Assembly: GCF_007954425.1 (NCBI RefSeq)
Contig: NZ_CP042345.1
Location: 2,850,001 to 2,914,000 of the forward strand
Origin: Novosphingobium ginsenosidimutans
Lineage (GTDB): Bacteria; Pseudomonadota; Alphaproteobacteria; Sphingomonadales; Sphingomonadaceae
DNA length: 64,000 nt
Direction of reading: 5' to 3'
Translations under genes and position numbers: made by a program
Shown: one piece after another, positions 19,069-30,191 of the stretch
How the letters are laid out: each line of letters begins with the position of its first letter
Numbering within the stretch: the first letter of the stretch is position 1
Notes under the pieces: model-generated
Database searches by the model: none
What the model saw: only the letters and a program-made list of their open reading frames with translations
What the model was told of the DNA's origin: nothing

Positions 19069-21089
19069 TGGACGAAGACGATAACATCGGCGGCGGTAAT
19101 GAGGGTGGCGACGCCCCGCTGATCGATCTCAATGAAGCCTCGATCAAGAAGCTGATTGCCCGGGCCAAGCGCCGCGGGGTGATCACGGTTGACGAGCTGA
19201 ACGAGGCCCTGCCGCAGGACCAGATGACCTCTGAGCAGATCGAGGACATCATGGCCGCGATCAGCGAGATGGGCGTCAATATCGTCGAAAGCGACGAGGA
19301 TGCGGTCGATCCCGACGAGAAGGAAGTCGAGGAGATCGACGAGCAGCCGGACGGCATGGCCGAGCGGCCGGACCTCATCAAGAAGAAAGAAACGGTCGAG
19401 CGCACCGACGATCCGGTGCGGATGTACCTGCGCGAAATGGGCGCGGTCGAACTGCTCAGCCGTGAAGGCGAAATCGCCATCGCCAAGCGGATCGAGGCCG
19501 GTCGGGACACGATGATTCTCGGCCTGTGCGAAAGCCCAATCACCTTCCACGCCATCATCCAGTGGTCCGAAGCTCTCAACAACGAGGAAATGCAGCTGCG
19601 CGAGATCCTCGATCTCGATGCCATGCTTTCCAAGGAACCGGCGCCGGAAAACCTCTCAGAGGACGGCGAAGACGAAGGCGACGGGGAAATCTCTGAAGCG
19701 ACTGCCGGCCCTTCCTACAAGGAAGAGGAAGACATCGAGGAAGAGGAATCGGCCGACGAAGAGGATGAGGACGGCATCGAACGCCGCGCTCGCCGACCGG
19801 TCGAGGAAGAGGAAGAGGACAACACCCTCAGCCTCGCGCAGATGGAGGCGCAGCTCAAACCGCATGCGCTGGAGAAGTTTGCCGAGATCACCTCGCTCTT
19901 CAAGAAGTTCGAAAAGCTGCAGGCCGAACGGCTTGAGGTGATGGGCGCTGGCGGGGTGTTCTCCGCCGCCAAGGAAAAGACCTATCAGCAGCTGCGCGAA
20001 GACCTGACCGCGCAGGTTGAATCGGTTCAGTTCCACGCGACCAAGATCGAATACCTGGTCGACAACCTCTATGCCTTCAACCGCCGCCTGACCGCCCTGG
20101 GCGGCCAGATGCTGCGCCTGGCTGAGCGTCACAAGGTCAATCGCAAGGACTTCTTGGATAGCTACGTCGGACGCGAGCTGGACGATGGCTGGCTCCAGAC
20201 CATGGCGGCCAAGGACAAGAAGTGGGCCGCCTTCGCCGAGAACGAAGCCGACGCGGTTGAGCGCATCCGCGCCGAAATCGCCGACATCGCTTCGGCGACT
20301 GGCATGAGCCTCAACGAGTTCCGCCGCATCGTCAACATGGTCCAGAAGGGCGAGCGCGAGGCGCGCATCGCCAAGAAGGAAATGGTCGAGGCCAACCTGC
20401 GGCTCGTGATCTCGATCGCCAAGAAGTACACCAACCGGGGTCTGCAGTTCCTTGACCTGATCCAGGAAGGGAACATTGGCCTGATGAAGGCGGTCGACAA
20501 GTTCGAGTACCGCCGCGGCTACAAGTTCTCGACCTATGCCACCTGGTGGATCCGGCAGGCGATCACCCGTTCGATCGCCGACCAGGCGCGGACGATCCGC
20601 ATCCCGGTGCACATGATCGAAACGATCAACAAGCTGGTCCGCACCAGCCGCCAGTTCCTCCACGAACAGGGCCGCGAGCCCACGCCCGAGGAAATGGCCG
20701 AGCGCCTGTCCATGCCGCTCGAAAAGGTCCGCAAGGTGATGAAGATCGCCAAGGAACCGATCAGCCTCGAAACGCCGATTGGCGACGAGGAAGATTCGCA
20801 CCTGGGCGATTTCATCGAGGACAAGAACGCGATCATCCCGGTCGACGCCGCAATCCAGGCCAACCTCAAGGAAACGGTCACCCGGGTCCTGGCCAGCCTG
20901 ACCCCGCGCGAGGAACGCGTGCTGCGCATGCGTTTCGGCATCGGCATGAACACCGATCACACGCTGGAAGAAGTTGGCCAGCAGTTCTCGGTGACGCGCG
21001 AACGTATCCGCCAGATCGAAGCCAAGGCGCTGCGCAAGCTCAAGCACCCGAGCCGGTCACGCAAGATGCGTTCGTTCCTCGATCAATGA
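19068..21089 (+). CDS. rpoD: RNA polymerase primary sigma factor (sigma70)
   Basis: The 673-residue protein is the housekeeping sigma factor. Region 1.1 spans about residues 10-75 ([19 protein letters not shown]). Region 1.2 contains [12 protein letters not shown] long acidic non-conserved region (about 190-250) is rich in Glu and Asp. Region 2 has the -10 recognition helix with [12 protein letters not shown], and region 4 ends with [20 protein letters not shown], which reads the -35 box. The promoters proposed in this window are judged against this sigma type. Confidence 0.97.
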   Translation: MDEDDNIGGGNEGGDAPLIDLNEASIKKLIARAKRRGVITVDELNEALPQDQMTSEQIEDIMAAISEMGVNIVESDEDAVDPDEKEVEEIDEQPDGMAERPDLIKKKETVERTDDPVRMYLREMGAVELLSREGEIAIAKRIEAGRDTMILGLCESPITFHAIIQWSEALNNEEMQLREILDLDAMLSKEPAPENLSEDGEDEGDGEISEATAGPSYKEEEDIEEEESADEEDEDGIERRARRPVEEEEEDNTLSLAQMEAQLKPHALEKFAEITSLFKKFEKLQAERLEVMGAGGVFSAAKEKTYQQLREDLTAQVESVQFHATKIEYLVDNLYAFNRRLTALGGQMLRLAERHKVNRKDFLDSYVGRELDDGWLQTMAAKDKKWAAFAENEADAVERIRAEIADIASATGMSLNEFRRIVNMVQKGEREARIAKKEMVEANLRLVISIAKKYTNRGLQFLDLIQEGNIGLMKAVDKFEYRRGYKFSTYATWWIRQAITRSIADQARTIRIPVHMIETINKLVRTSRQFLHEQGREPTPEEMAERLSMPLEKVRKVMKIAKEPISLETPIGDEEDSHLGDFIEDKNAIIPVDAAIQANLKETVTRVLASLTPREERVLRMRFGIGMNTDHTLEEVGQQFSVTRERIRQIEAKALRKLKHPSRSRKMRSFLDQ

Positions 21090-21243
21090 CGCACTTGGCG
21101 GCGGGGCATCGCTTGCGGTTCCCGTCGCCAGGAACTATACCGCCTTCGTTCACGTAACTGACGAGTCAGGCGGAGTACCGCCGGGGAGCGTGAAACGTAG
21201 CTGCCGCTCGTCTGGGCACCCCCGCTAAACCCTATGGTGTGCC

Positions 21244-21681
21244 ATGCGTATTGCGATCGCATCTGATCATGCTGCCGTCGACCTGAAGGCGGAACTGCGC
21301 GAATACCTGATCGAACTGGGCCATGAAGTGGCCGATCTTGGCCCAGAGACGGCCGACCGGGTCGATTATCCTGACTATGGCTATCTGCTCGCCTCGGTTA
21401 TCGCTGACGGCATGGCCGAGCGCGGCGTGGCGCTGTGCGGATCCGGGATCGGCATCTCGATCGCGGTGAACCGCAACCCGGCCTGCCGCGCCGCCCTGGT
21501 TTCAGAGCCGCTTTCGGCCGCCCTCGCCCGCGAACATAACGATGCCAATGTCATCGCGATGGGCGCGCGCCTGATCGGCAGTGACATGGCCAAGGCCTGT
21601 ATTGACGCCTTCCTGGCAACCGGCTTTGGCGAAGGTCGCCACACTGGCCGCGTTGCCAAACTCTCCAATCCGCCCGCCTGA
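21244..21681 (+). CDS. rpiB: Ribose 5-phosphate isomerase B
   Basis: RpiB interconverts ribose 5-phosphate and ribulose 5-phosphate. The 145-residue protein has [15 protein letters not shown] at the start, the substrate Asp/His region [10 protein letters not shown], the active-site loop [15 protein letters not shown] with its Cys, and [17 protein letters not shown]. It precedes glyA by 11 bases, the usual order in sphingomonads, so they are likely cotranscribed. Its product ribulose 5-phosphate is also the RibB substrate. Confidence 0.95.
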   Translation: MRIAIASDHAAVDLKAELREYLIELGHEVADLGPETADRVDYPDYGYLLASVIADGMAERGVALCGSGIGISIAVNRNPACRAALVSEPLSAALAREHNDANVIAMGARLIGSDMAKACIDAFLATGFGEGRHTGRVAKLSNPPA

Positions 21682-21692
21682 GGAGCCTTCCT

Positions 21693-23003
<1,311 letters not shown>

Positions 23004-23006
23004 GCC

Positions 23007-23222
23007 ATGACCGATCCGAACCGCCCGAACGACCTGCTGTCCGAAGCCCGCGATGAAATTGTCGGCATGGGCAAGCAGGGGATGGCCCATCCCTCAACCA
23101 AGCCGGTGCTGACTGGCGCTGCAGTTGGTGCGGTTGCTGCGACGGTTCTACCGGTGATTACCTGGCCGGTCGGACTGATCGCGGGGGCGGGCTTCATGCT
23201 CTACAAGCGACTGCGCCCGTAA
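23007..23222 (+). CDS. Small hypothetical membrane protein
   Basis: The 71-residue product has a charged N terminus and one or two hydrophobic segments (VLTGAAVGAVAATVLPVITWPVGLIAGAGFMLY is split by proline). It lies between glyA and nrdR with gaps of three bases on each side, so it is clearly part of that operon. I recognise no family beyond small inner-membrane proteins of sphingomonads. Confidence 0.75.
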   Translation: MTDPNRPNDLLSEARDEIVGMGKQGMAHPSTKPVLTGAAVGAVAATVLPVITWPVGLIAGAGFMLYKRLRP

Positions 23223-23225
23223 CGC

Positions 23226-23687
23226 ATGCGCTGTCCGTTCTGTGCGCACGACAACAGCCAGGTAAAGGATTCGCGGCCCACCGAGGACAACACCGCGATC
23301 CGCCGCCGCAGGCAATGTGAAGGCTGCGGGGCCCGGTTCACCACGTTCGAGCGCGTACAGCTGCGTGAAATCACCGTGGTCAAATCGGGCGACAAGCGGG
23401 AGCCGTTCGACCGTTCGAAGATCGAACAATCGGTCGCGCTCGCCTGCCGCAAGCGCGGGGTGGCGCAGGAACGGCTCGATCAACTCGTCTCCGGAATCCA
23501 GCGTCAAGTCGAAACGCTCGGCGATGGCGAAGTGAGTGCCAAGCAGATCGGCGAGATGGTGATGGACGGGCTGCGCCAGCTCGATAGCGTGGCCTATATA
23601 CGCTTTGCCTCGGTCTATCGCGATTTCAGCGAAGCCAAGGACTTTGAAGATTTTGCGAGCGCGGTGCAGGATGCCGCCAAGCAGTAA
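23226..23687 (+). CDS. nrdR: Transcriptional repressor NrdR
   Basis: NrdR senses ATP/dATP and represses ribonucleotide reductase genes. The 153-residue protein has the N-terminal zinc ribbon with Cys3, Cys6, Cys31 and Cys34 ([34 protein letters not shown]) followed by an ATP-cone domain (about 49-139). Its 3' end overlaps the next gene by 17 bases. No ribonucleotide reductase gene is in the window, so its targets are elsewhere. Confidence 0.96.
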   Translation: MRCPFCAHDNSQVKDSRPTEDNTAIRRRRQCEGCGARFTTFERVQLREITVVKSGDKREPFDRSKIEQSVALACRKRGVAQERLDQLVSGIQRQVETLGDGEVSAKQIGEMVMDGLRQLDSVAYIRFASVYRDFSEAKDFEDFASAVQDAAKQ

Positions 23688-24402
23688 CCAGCCCGCCATC
23701 GTGCTGGTCCGCCCTCAGCTGGGCGAGAATATCGGCAAGGCAGCGCGGGCCATGCTCAATTTCGGCCTGACGGACTTGCGCCTGGTTGCGCCGCGCGATG
23801 GCTGGCCCAATCCAGGTGCCGGGCCTGCCGCAGCCGGCGCCGATATCGTGCTCGAACGAGCGCGGGTCTTTGACAGTCTGGCCGAAGCCGTGGCCGATTG
23901 CGCCCATGTCTACGCCACGACAGTCCGCAAGCGCGGGGTGACCAAACCGGTAGTCGATGCCGAACAGGCAGCGCTGGCGATCCATCGGGAGCCAGGCCGC
24001 TCGGCCTATGTCTTCGGACCCGAGCGGTCGGGCCTGGAAACCGATGACGTGGCCCTGGCCCGCACGATCCTAACGGTGCCGATCAATCCAGATTTCGGTT
24101 CGCTCAACCTGGCCCAGGCGGTAATCCTCTGCGCCTACGAATGGTCGAAGCAGGCCAGTCTCGTGCAGCCGACGGTCGAGGAACTGCTTCCCCCCGCCCC
24201 GCAGGATGAACTTGAAGGGATGATTGCCCAGCTAGAGGCCATGCTGGCCCCTACCGGCTTCTATCACCCGGTCAGCCGCGCCGCAGCAACCCGGCGGACC
24301 CTGCGCGGTCTGCTGACCAAGCCGGGCTGGAATCACCTGGAAGTGCGGACCCTGCGCGGGGTGCTGTCACACCTGGCCAAGGGACCGCGGCGGCCGAACT
24401 AG
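23671..24402 (+). CDS. TrmH/SpoU-family RNA methyltransferase (TrmJ-like)
   Basis: The 243-residue protein is a SPOUT-fold 2'-O-methyltransferase. Motif 1 is [22 protein letters not shown] near the start. The knot signatures are [17 protein letters not shown] and [23 protein letters not shown]. The short C-terminal helical tail matches TrmJ, which methylates position 32 of some tRNAs; target assignment is by family. ATG 23671 gives the canonical N terminus and overlaps nrdR by 17 bases; the longer in-frame start at 23605 is rejected. Confidence 0.88.
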   Translation: MPPSSNQPAIVLVRPQLGENIGKAARAMLNFGLTDLRLVAPRDGWPNPGAGPAAAGADIVLERARVFDSLAEAVADCAHVYATTVRKRGVTKPVVDAEQAALAIHREPGRSAYVFGPERSGLETDDVALARTILTVPINPDFGSLNLAQAVILCAYEWSKQASLVQPTVEELLPPAPQDELEGMIAQLEAMLAPTGFYHPVSRAAATRRTLRGLLTKPGWNHLEVRTLRGVLSHLAKGPRRPN

Positions 24403-24480
24403 GTCGTTCGTCGAAAGTCCTTTCCGCCGCTCGGTCTCCTGCGCCATAGGCCGCTGCAATCGTTTATGGAGTTCGATTCA

Positions 24481-24750
24481 ATGCGTCACCTTGCCACCGC
24501 CCTTGTCCTTGCCCTGGTTGCCGCGCCCGCGCCGGTCCTGGCGGCCGATGCCGCGCCGACGCCGGAAGCAACCACGGCTGCCAAGCCCAAGCTGATCTGC
24601 CGTCCGCTGCCCGCCCGCACCGGCAGTCACCGCCCGCAGGGCCGCGTCTGCAAGACTGCCGCGGAATGGAAGATCCGCGACAAGGACGTCTATATGGAAG
24701 GGCGGATGGAAGACACGACCAAGGTTGAGCCGGTCGGTCCCAAGATCTGA
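24481..24750 (+). CDS. Small secreted hypothetical protein
   Basis: The 89-residue product starts with a clear Sec signal (MRHLATALVLALVAAPAPVLA) with probable cleavage after AxA near residue 21. The mature part is short and basic, with two Cys (LICRPLPARTGSHRPQGRVCKT) that could form a disulfide in the periplasm. GGAG nine bases upstream favours ATG 24481 over 24466. I recognise no named family. Confidence 0.75.
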   Translation: MRHLATALVLALVAAPAPVLAADAAPTPEATTAAKPKLICRPLPARTGSHRPQGRVCKTAAEWKIRDKDVYMEGRMEDTTKVEPVGPKI

Positions 24751-24773
24751 CGCCCTACAAAGGCGCATTTTTT
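24751..24773 (+). terminator. Weak intrinsic terminator after the small secreted protein
   Basis: CGCC (24751-24754) and GGCG (24762-24765) form a short stem, followed by a six-T run at 24768-24773. It begins right after the stop. The stem is short but the T-run is clear. Confidence 0.5.
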
Positions 24774-24774
24774 C

Positions 24775-24802
24775 TTGAATTCTGCCCCCGGCACAGCTAG
24801 GG
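24775..24802 (+). promoter_or_regulatory. Possible promoter of rpsD
   Basis: TTGAAT (24775-24780) is followed after 16 bases by CTAGGG (24797-24802), leaving a leader of about 120 bases before rpsD. The -10 is weak. The leader could hold S4 autoregulatory structure, but I see no recognisable one. Confidence 0.35.
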
Positions 24803-24928
24803 GCGCCACTTCGCAATTGACCCCGCACTCCGGTGAAGCGGCGGTCGCATCCGGCAGCAGGCCGGATGGTGCGGTTCCGGACCAGAAGCCCCGGGCAGTT
24901 CCAGGGCATGCAAATTGAAGGATGCGCC

Positions 24929-25543
24929 ATGTCGAAGCGCAATGCGTCGAAGTATAAAATTGACCGCCGGATGGGCGAAAACATCTGGGGTCGTCCCAAG
25001 AGCTCGGTGAATCGCCGCTCCTATGGCCCGGGCCAGCACGGCCAGCGTCGCAAGGGCAAGGTGTCGGACTTCGGTCTGCAGCTCCGCGCCAAGCAGAAGC
25101 TCAAGGGCTACTACGGCGACGTCACCGAAAAGCAGTTCAAGCGCACTTACCAGGAAGCCAGCCGCATGAAGGGCGATACCGGTCAGAACCTGATCGGCCT
25201 GCTCGAACAGCGCCTGGACATGGTCGTGTACCGCGCCAAGTTCGCGCCGACCATATTCTCGGCTCGCCAGATCGTTTCGCACGGCCACATCTATGTGAAC
25301 GGCGTGAAGTGCAACATCGCCAGCCGCCGCGTGCGTCCGGGCGATGTCGTCAGCCTGGGCAAGAAGGCCAAGGAAATGGCCCTGATCGCTGAAGCCCAGA
25401 CCCTGGCCGAGCGTGAAATCCCGGACTATGTCGCTGCCGACGGCACCGACAAGATCACCTTCGTTCGCGTCCCGACGCTCGACGAAGTGCCCTATCCGGT
25501 GAAGATGGAACCGAACCTGGTCGTCGAGTTCTACTCGCGCTAA
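24929..25543 (+). CDS. rpsD: 30S ribosomal protein S4
   Basis: S4 nucleates 30S assembly by binding 16S rRNA. The 204-residue protein begins [21 protein letters not shown] and carries the S4 RNA-binding domain ([34 protein letters not shown]). The start is ATG 24929 with GAAGGAT upstream; a longer frame from 24833 lacks conservation. It is a stand-alone gene, as in other alphaproteobacteria, and not part of an alpha operon. Confidence 0.97.
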   Translation: MSKRNASKYKIDRRMGENIWGRPKSSVNRRSYGPGQHGQRRKGKVSDFGLQLRAKQKLKGYYGDVTEKQFKRTYQEASRMKGDTGQNLIGLLEQRLDMVVYRAKFAPTIFSARQIVSHGHIYVNGVKCNIASRRVRPGDVVSLGKKAKEMALIAEAQTLAEREIPDYVAADGTDKITFVRVPTLDEVPYPVKMEPNLVVEFYSR

Positions 25544-25566
25544 GCTTCGGCCTTACCGAATTCAAG

Positions 25567-25594
25567 AAGGGCGGTCCTGCGGGGCCGCCCTTTT
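25567..25594 (+). terminator. Intrinsic terminator of rpsD
   Basis: AAGGGCGG (25567-25574) and CCGCCCTT (25585-25592) form an 8-bp GC-rich stem with a 10-base loop and a short T-run to 25594. It lies 23 bases after the rpsD stop and faces the convergent S9 peptidase gene. Confidence 0.8.
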
Positions 25595-25608
25595 CGATTC
25601 CCGCCCAT

Positions 25609-27603
25609 TCAGTTGGCCGGTATTCCCATCGCCTTGCGCAAAAAGGCATCGGACTGCGAGAGCAGCCGAGTTCTGGCTGCATTGCTCTGCAAATAGTGAT
25701 CCAGCTTCTGAAATTCGACCAGTTCGACCTGCTTGCCGGCATCGCGCAGCCGGTCGGCCATCAGCCTAGACTGGGTGATCTTGACGTTTGTATCCTGATC
25801 GCCGTGAAACAGCAGCACCGGCGCCTTAATCTGCCCGGCATTGCGCGCTGGCGAGCCTTCGCGGATATGCGCGCCCGTCCCGATCAGCCGATCAACCAAT
25901 GGATAGTCGGCATAGTCGATCCGGTCGGCACGCAGACCTTCGAGGTCAGTCACCGGCGCAATCGCAACAATCGCCTTGAACAATCCGGGATCGAGGACAG
26001 AGCTCTGAAGGGCAGCATAGCCGCCGTACGACCAGCCCAGGATGCCGAGCTTATCAGGTGCAGCAATCCCCTGGCTAACCAGCCAGCGGCCGGCATCATT
26101 CACATCACCGATCGCCGTCCGCCAGGACTGGAAGCCGTTGCGGCGGAACCAGGCGTTGCCATATCCCGCCGAGCCGCGGAAGTTGGGCTGAAGCACCGCA
26201 TAGCCGCGCAGCGCATAGAACTGGACCAGCCAGTCAAAACCCCATTCATCGCGGGAACCTGGTCCGCCGTGCGGCATGACAATGGCGGGCAAGTTCTTGC
26301 CAGCGCTGCCCGGCGGCAGAGTCAGATAGCCCGGGATCTGAGTGCCGTCTGCCGCCGCAAAGGTGATCGGCTTCATCTCGGCCAGTTTCATTCCGGCCAG
26401 TTCGGCGCGCACCGGCAGCAGCGGCTCCAGCTTGCGGGCTGTCTTGTCATAGCGATAGAACTGGCCGGGATCGACGTCGCTGGAGGCGAAGAGTAGCAGC
26501 TTGCTCTCATCCGCGCTCGAATCGACAAAGCTGATCGCCGGCTTGCCCGGCAAGGCCTTGCCGAGGCCCGCTGCGAGCTTCTTCAGCTCCGGATCGAAAA
26601 ATTCGATCATCCGCCGCTCGGTCGCATAGCTGGCGCCGACCACACGGTTGCTCGGACCAATCTGGATCAGCGAGTCCACATCGACGTCATTGCGGCCAAG
26701 CACCAGTTCCTTGCTGCCCAGCCCATCGAGGGACATGGCGAAAAGCGCGGAATAACCGTTATTGTCGTCAAAGCCGTAGGCTACATTGCGCGCGCCATCG
26801 ACAGCATAGGGCTCAAACCCGCCCCACAGCCCGGCGTCGCTCTGCACGACCTTGGCCAGCCCTTCCCATTCGCGCGAATCCGGTTTGCGGTACGAGTAGC
26901 TGACCTTGCCGCGCAAATAGCCATCGGCGTCGCGCGGGGTGATGCCCATGATCCGGACATTGCCATGGCCATCGCTGATATACTCCGACGCTTCTGAGCG
27001 AGGCTTTTCGATCAGTTTGCGGCTAAGCGTGGTCACGTCGACTTCTTCGACTCCCAGCCCTTCCCCCTTGGACCGGATATTGGTTCCGGACGTATCCTGT
27101 GGCAGGAAGACACGGCTCATCAGCACCTTGCCTGGCTTGCCCGGGAGATCCCAATCGATGATCCCGCCGCCATAAAAGACCCGCCCCAGCGAACGCCCGC
27201 CATTGCGCGCCGAAAGCTGCTTCACATCGGTTCCGTCGGTCGCCATCGAGAACAGCCGAGAGAAATTGAGCGTCTCGCCGCCTTCATCCATCTGCAAGGT
27301 AACCATGCAGACCAGCCGGGTGTCAGTCGCGAACTCACACCAGCGCAGTTGCTGGTCCGGCTGGCCTTGGCGCATGATCGCCTTTGGCAGGCCAGGCACC
27401 GTCAGGTCAGCCAGATAAAGCACCTGCCCGCCAGTCTTGTCAGGCGCAACGATCGAGACGTAGTTGCCGCCCGGCGACATCGAGAGCTGACGGATCGATT
27501 CCAGCGCACCGAACCTTTGCGCCAGTGTCGCAGCATCCTGCCCCGCAGCAGGCATAGCCAGGGTGACCGCAGCCGTCGCGAGCAAGCCCCTGATAATTCG
27601 CAT
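25609..27603 (-). CDS. S9 family (prolyl oligopeptidase-like) peptidase, exported
   Basis: The 664-residue protein has a Sec signal (MRIIRGLLATAAVTLAMPAAGQ), a beta-propeller-like middle and a C-terminal alpha/beta-hydrolase domain. The catalytic triad is visible as Ser525 (GILGWSYGGYAAL), Asp604 (HGDQDTNV) and His636 (KLDHYL). Relatives are periplasmic dipeptidyl- or acylaminoacyl-peptidases. ATG 27603 marks the signal peptide; the longer frame to 27699 is rejected. A GCAAT-type palindrome lies about 90 bases upstream. Confidence 0.9.
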   Translation of the reverse strand: MRIIRGLLATAAVTLAMPAAGQDAATLAQRFGALESIRQLSMSPGGNYVSIVAPDKTGGQVLYLADLTVPGLPKAIMRQGQPDQQLRWCEFATDTRLVCMVTLQMDEGGETLNFSRLFSMATDGTDVKQLSARNGGRSLGRVFYGGGIIDWDLPGKPGKVLMSRVFLPQDTSGTNIRSKGEGLGVEEVDVTTLSRKLIEKPRSEASEYISDGHGNVRIMGITPRDADGYLRGKVSYSYRKPDSREWEGLAKVVQSDAGLWGGFEPYAVDGARNVAYGFDDNNGYSALFAMSLDGLGSKELVLGRNDVDVDSLIQIGPSNRVVGASYATERRMIEFFDPELKKLAAGLGKALPGKPAISFVDSSADESKLLLFASSDVDPGQFYRYDKTARKLEPLLPVRAELAGMKLAEMKPITFAAADGTQIPGYLTLPPGSAGKNLPAIVMPHGGPGSRDEWGFDWLVQFYALRGYAVLQPNFRGSAGYGNAWFRRNGFQSWRTAIGDVNDAGRWLVSQGIAAPDKLGILGWSYGGYAALQSSVLDPGLFKAIVAIAPVTDLEGLRADRIDYADYPLVDRLIGTGAHIREGSPARNAGQIKAPVLLFHGDQDTNVKITQSRLMADRLRDAGKQVELVEFQKLDHYLQSNAARTRLLSQSDAFLRKAMGIPAN

Positions 27604-27693
27604 AGCATTCTCCCCCTGCCGGGGGTCGGCAGCGATGAGCCCCGCCCCCTTCCAATCGTAGGAGCCTATCAGCCCGCAGCGCCGTTGCAATTG

Positions 27694-27709
27694 CCGCAAT
27701 CTATTGCGG
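27694..27709. promoter_or_regulatory. CCGCAAT-CT-ATTGCGG palindrome upstream of the S9 peptidase gene
   Basis: A perfect 7-bp inverted repeat with a CT centre. The adjacent TTGCAATTG (27685-27693) repeats the GCAAT/ATTGC motif, giving a cluster of half-sites. It is about 90 bases upstream of the S9 peptidase start and just past the aldolase stop. Spacing suits a dimeric regulator such as an Lrp/AsnC protein, which is inference. Confidence 0.4.
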
Positions 27710-27723
27710 GAATCCTGCTCTGA

Positions 27724-28518
27724 TCAATTGCGGAACGAGGGATCGATCCGGTCCAGCTTGCGCAGCAGAGCCGGCCAAGCAAGGCCGTTGGCCAGCATCC
27801 CAATCCCGGCCGGCGGAGTCTGCGACTTGACCTTTTCGGGCGTGCCTTGCGGCGGGTTGTTCAGGCCATCACGCCCGGCCGACAGCATCTTGACCTGCGC
27901 ATCGCAGGCCCGCTCCAGGAAATAGAGCCGCAGGAAGCATTCGCCCACGGTCTTGCCGATCGCCAGGGTCCCATGGTTGCGCAGGATCATCACGTGCTTG
28001 TCGCCCATGTCGACCACCAGCCGGTCGCGTTCCTCGAGGTCGGTCGCGATACCTTCATAGTCGTGATAGGCGATGTCGGACCCGGCAATCATCGCAGTCT
28101 GGGTGTGCGGCAGCAATCCTTCGGACATGGCGCTGACAGCCTGGCCGGCAGGCGTGTGGAGGTGCATCACCGCGTGCGCATCCTCGCAATTCATGTGCAG
28201 CGCCGAATGGATCGTGAAGCCGGCGGGATTGACCGGGTGGGCCGTCGGGATCACCGGCTGACCTTCGACGTCGATCTTCACCAGCGAGCTGGCGGTGATC
28301 TCTTCGAACATCATGTCATAGGGGTTGATCAGGAAGTGATGCTCTGGCCCCGGCACGCGGGCGGAAAGGTGAGTGAAGATAAGATCATCCCAGCCATACA
28401 GCGCCACCAACCGATAGGCTGCCGCAAGGTCCACCCGGACCGCCCATTCTTCGGCGCTTACCGATGCACGCACATGATCGTCGTTCGTTTCGGTTCTGGT
28501 TTCAAGCACAGTGGCCAT
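27724..28518 (-). CDS. Class II aldolase/adducin family protein
   Basis: The 264-residue protein has the fuculose-phosphate-aldolase fold. The zinc-binding His pattern is visible in AVMHLHTPAGQAVSAM and in VMILRNHGTLAIGKTVGECF. It lacks signal or membrane segments. Members include sugar-phosphate aldolases and decarboxylases, and many alphaproteobacterial ones are of unknown substrate. GGAGAG precedes its ATG. No sugar pathway genes adjoin it. Confidence 0.87.
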   Translation of the reverse strand: MATVLETRTETNDDHVRASVSAEEWAVRVDLAAAYRLVALYGWDDLIFTHLSARVPGPEHHFLINPYDMMFEEITASSLVKIDVEGQPVIPTAHPVNPAGFTIHSALHMNCEDAHAVMHLHTPAGQAVSAMSEGLLPHTQTAMIAGSDIAYHDYEGIATDLEERDRLVVDMGDKHVMILRNHGTLAIGKTVGECFLRLYFLERACDAQVKMLSAGRDGLNNPPQGTPEKVKSQTPPAGIGMLANGLAWPALLRKLDRIDPSFRN

Positions 28519-28570
28519 GATCGCTCTCCTTGTCTCTTTGCGGGCAGACTAAGACGATTCGCCGCGCTTG

Positions 28571-29701
28571 TCAGGTGCCCAGGTAACTGCGCCTGAAATC
28601 GGCCGCAAAGGCTGCGAAAGTGCCTGCCGCAATCGCGCCGCGCATTGCCTGCATCAGCTGCTGGTAGAAAGTCAGGTTGTGCTCGGTCAGCAGCATGGCA
28701 CCCAGGATCTCGCCACTCTTGTGGAGGTGGTGGAGATAGGCACGGCTGTATCTGGTGCAGCAATCGCCTGGGCAGCGTTCATCCAGTGGAGCCGGATCCT
28801 CGGCATGCTTGGCGTTGCGCAGGTTGACGGGGCCATTCCAGGTAAAGCCTTGACCATTGCGGCCCGAGCGGCTTGGCAGAACGCAGTCGAACATGTCGAC
28901 CCCGCGCTCGACTGCACCGACCAGGTCATCGGGCTTGCCCACGCCCATCAGGTAGCGCGGACGGTCCGCTGGCAGCATCCCAGGCGCAAAATCGAGCGTG
29001 GCGAACATCGCTTCCTGCCCCTCACCCACGGCCAGACCGCCGATCGCATAGCCATCGAAGCCGATTTCCTGCAGCGCCTGTGCACTTTCGCGGCGCAGGT
29101 CCTCATTCAGCGCGCCCTGCTGGATCCCGAACAGGGCAGAGCGTTCGGCATGCTCTGCGCCGCTGTCGAACCCCGCGCGGCTGCGCGCGGCCCAGCGCAT
29201 CGACATCCGCATCGACTGCGCGATCGTGTCATAAGGCGCATCGGCACGCGGGCACTCGTCAAAGGCCATGACGATATCGCTGCCGAGCAGCCGCTGGATT
29301 TCCATTGAGCGCTCGGGGGTCAGCAAGTGCCGACTGCCGTCGAGGTGGCTCTTGAAGGTAACGCCCTCTTCGGTGATCTTGCGCAGGTCGGACAGGCTCA
29401 TCACCTGGTAACCGCCGCTGTCGGTCAAGATCGGACGGTCCCAGTTCATGAACTTGTGCAGGCCGCCCAGTCGCGCCACCCGCTCTGCACCCGGGCGCAG
29501 CATCAGATGATAGGTATTGCCCAGCAGGATGTCCGCTCCGGTCGCGCGGACGCTCTCCGGCTTCATCGCCTTGACTGTCGCGGCCGTACCAACTGGCATG
29601 AAGGCGGGTGTGCGAATCTCACCACGCCGCATCCGAATTGTGCCGGTACGGGCCTTGCCATCGGTGGCGTGGATTTCAAACTGGAAGCGCGGCGCTGTCA
29701 T
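28571..29701 (-). CDS. tgt: Queuine tRNA-ribosyltransferase
   Basis: Tgt swaps guanine 34 of GUN-anticodon tRNAs for preQ1, which QueA (32855) then modifies. The 376-residue protein has GSFADFRR-like ends and the core features [21 protein letters not shown] with the base-binding Asp, and [35 protein letters not shown] with the catalytic Asp. The zinc site is atypical: E. coli has CxCxxC, here the segment is [18 protein letters not shown], lacking the middle Cys but with an extra adjacent one; the distal His is present (TEHNL). Confidence 0.94.
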   Translation of the reverse strand: MTAPRFQFEIHATDGKARTGTIRMRRGEIRTPAFMPVGTAATVKAMKPESVRATGADILLGNTYHLMLRPGAERVARLGGLHKFMNWDRPILTDSGGYQVMSLSDLRKITEEGVTFKSHLDGSRHLLTPERSMEIQRLLGSDIVMAFDECPRADAPYDTIAQSMRMSMRWAARSRAGFDSGAEHAERSALFGIQQGALNEDLRRESAQALQEIGFDGYAIGGLAVGEGQEAMFATLDFAPGMLPADRPRYLMGVGKPDDLVGAVERGVDMFDCVLPSRSGRNGQGFTWNGPVNLRNAKHAEDPAPLDERCPGDCCTRYSRAYLHHLHKSGEILGAMLLTEHNLTFYQQLMQAMRGAIAAGTFAAFAADFRRSYLGT

Positions 29702-29710
29702 AGCGGCCCG

Positions 29711-30136
29711 CTAGACGAAACGGTTGCGCTCGACCAGCCCGACCAGTGCCCCGCGCATTTCGTCCCAGCCATGCTGCTCAGCCGCATCGATAGCCGGGAC
29801 TGCATCCTCCACCACATCGATCAGCGTATCGATCAGCCCGCGAAACCAGTCCGGCGGCACATCCAGCGCGACGCGGTGGTGCGGAACCGAGGTATCGAAA
29901 TAGATTCGCGCCTCAATCGGCGAATCGAACCAGGTCATGACGTAGTAGAGTGTGTTGCCGACCATCTCGGCCTCGAGCCGCTCCGGCCCAAGCGGAGCAT
30001 GGTGGGCAAAACTGGCGCGGGCCTGCGGGAAGCGGCGATAGTATTCAGTGATCACCGGCCTGGTCAGGTCACCAAGAACTTCGGCGGCACGTTCCAGTCG
30101 CGCTTCAATCGCGGCCTGACCCTGGCTATTCGTCAT
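29711..30136 (-). CDS. Hypothetical protein, possibly globin-like
   Basis: The 141-residue all-helical product has no recognised family signature. Its layout resembles a bacterial globin: helices separated by FPQARASFAHH (residues 36-46), then YFDTSVPHHRVALDVPPDWFRGLIDTLIDVV (80-110), where His86 or His87 followed by V-x(4)-PxxWF recalls the proximal His and F-G corner. This is fold inference from pattern only. It lies between the carotenoid oxygenase and tgt on the same strand and is probably expressed with the oxygenase. Confidence 0.65.
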   Translation of the reverse strand: MTNSQGQAAIEARLERAAEVLGDLTRPVITEYYRRFPQARASFAHHAPLGPERLEAEMVGNTLYYVMTWFDSPIEARIYFDTSVPHHRVALDVPPDWFRGLIDTLIDVVEDAVPAIDAAEQHGWDEMRGALVGLVERNRFV

Positions 30137-30191
30137 CGATCCCTCCGCCGCGCAGGCTAACCGCAGCGGAGGGTCGATGTCTTGTCAGAAA

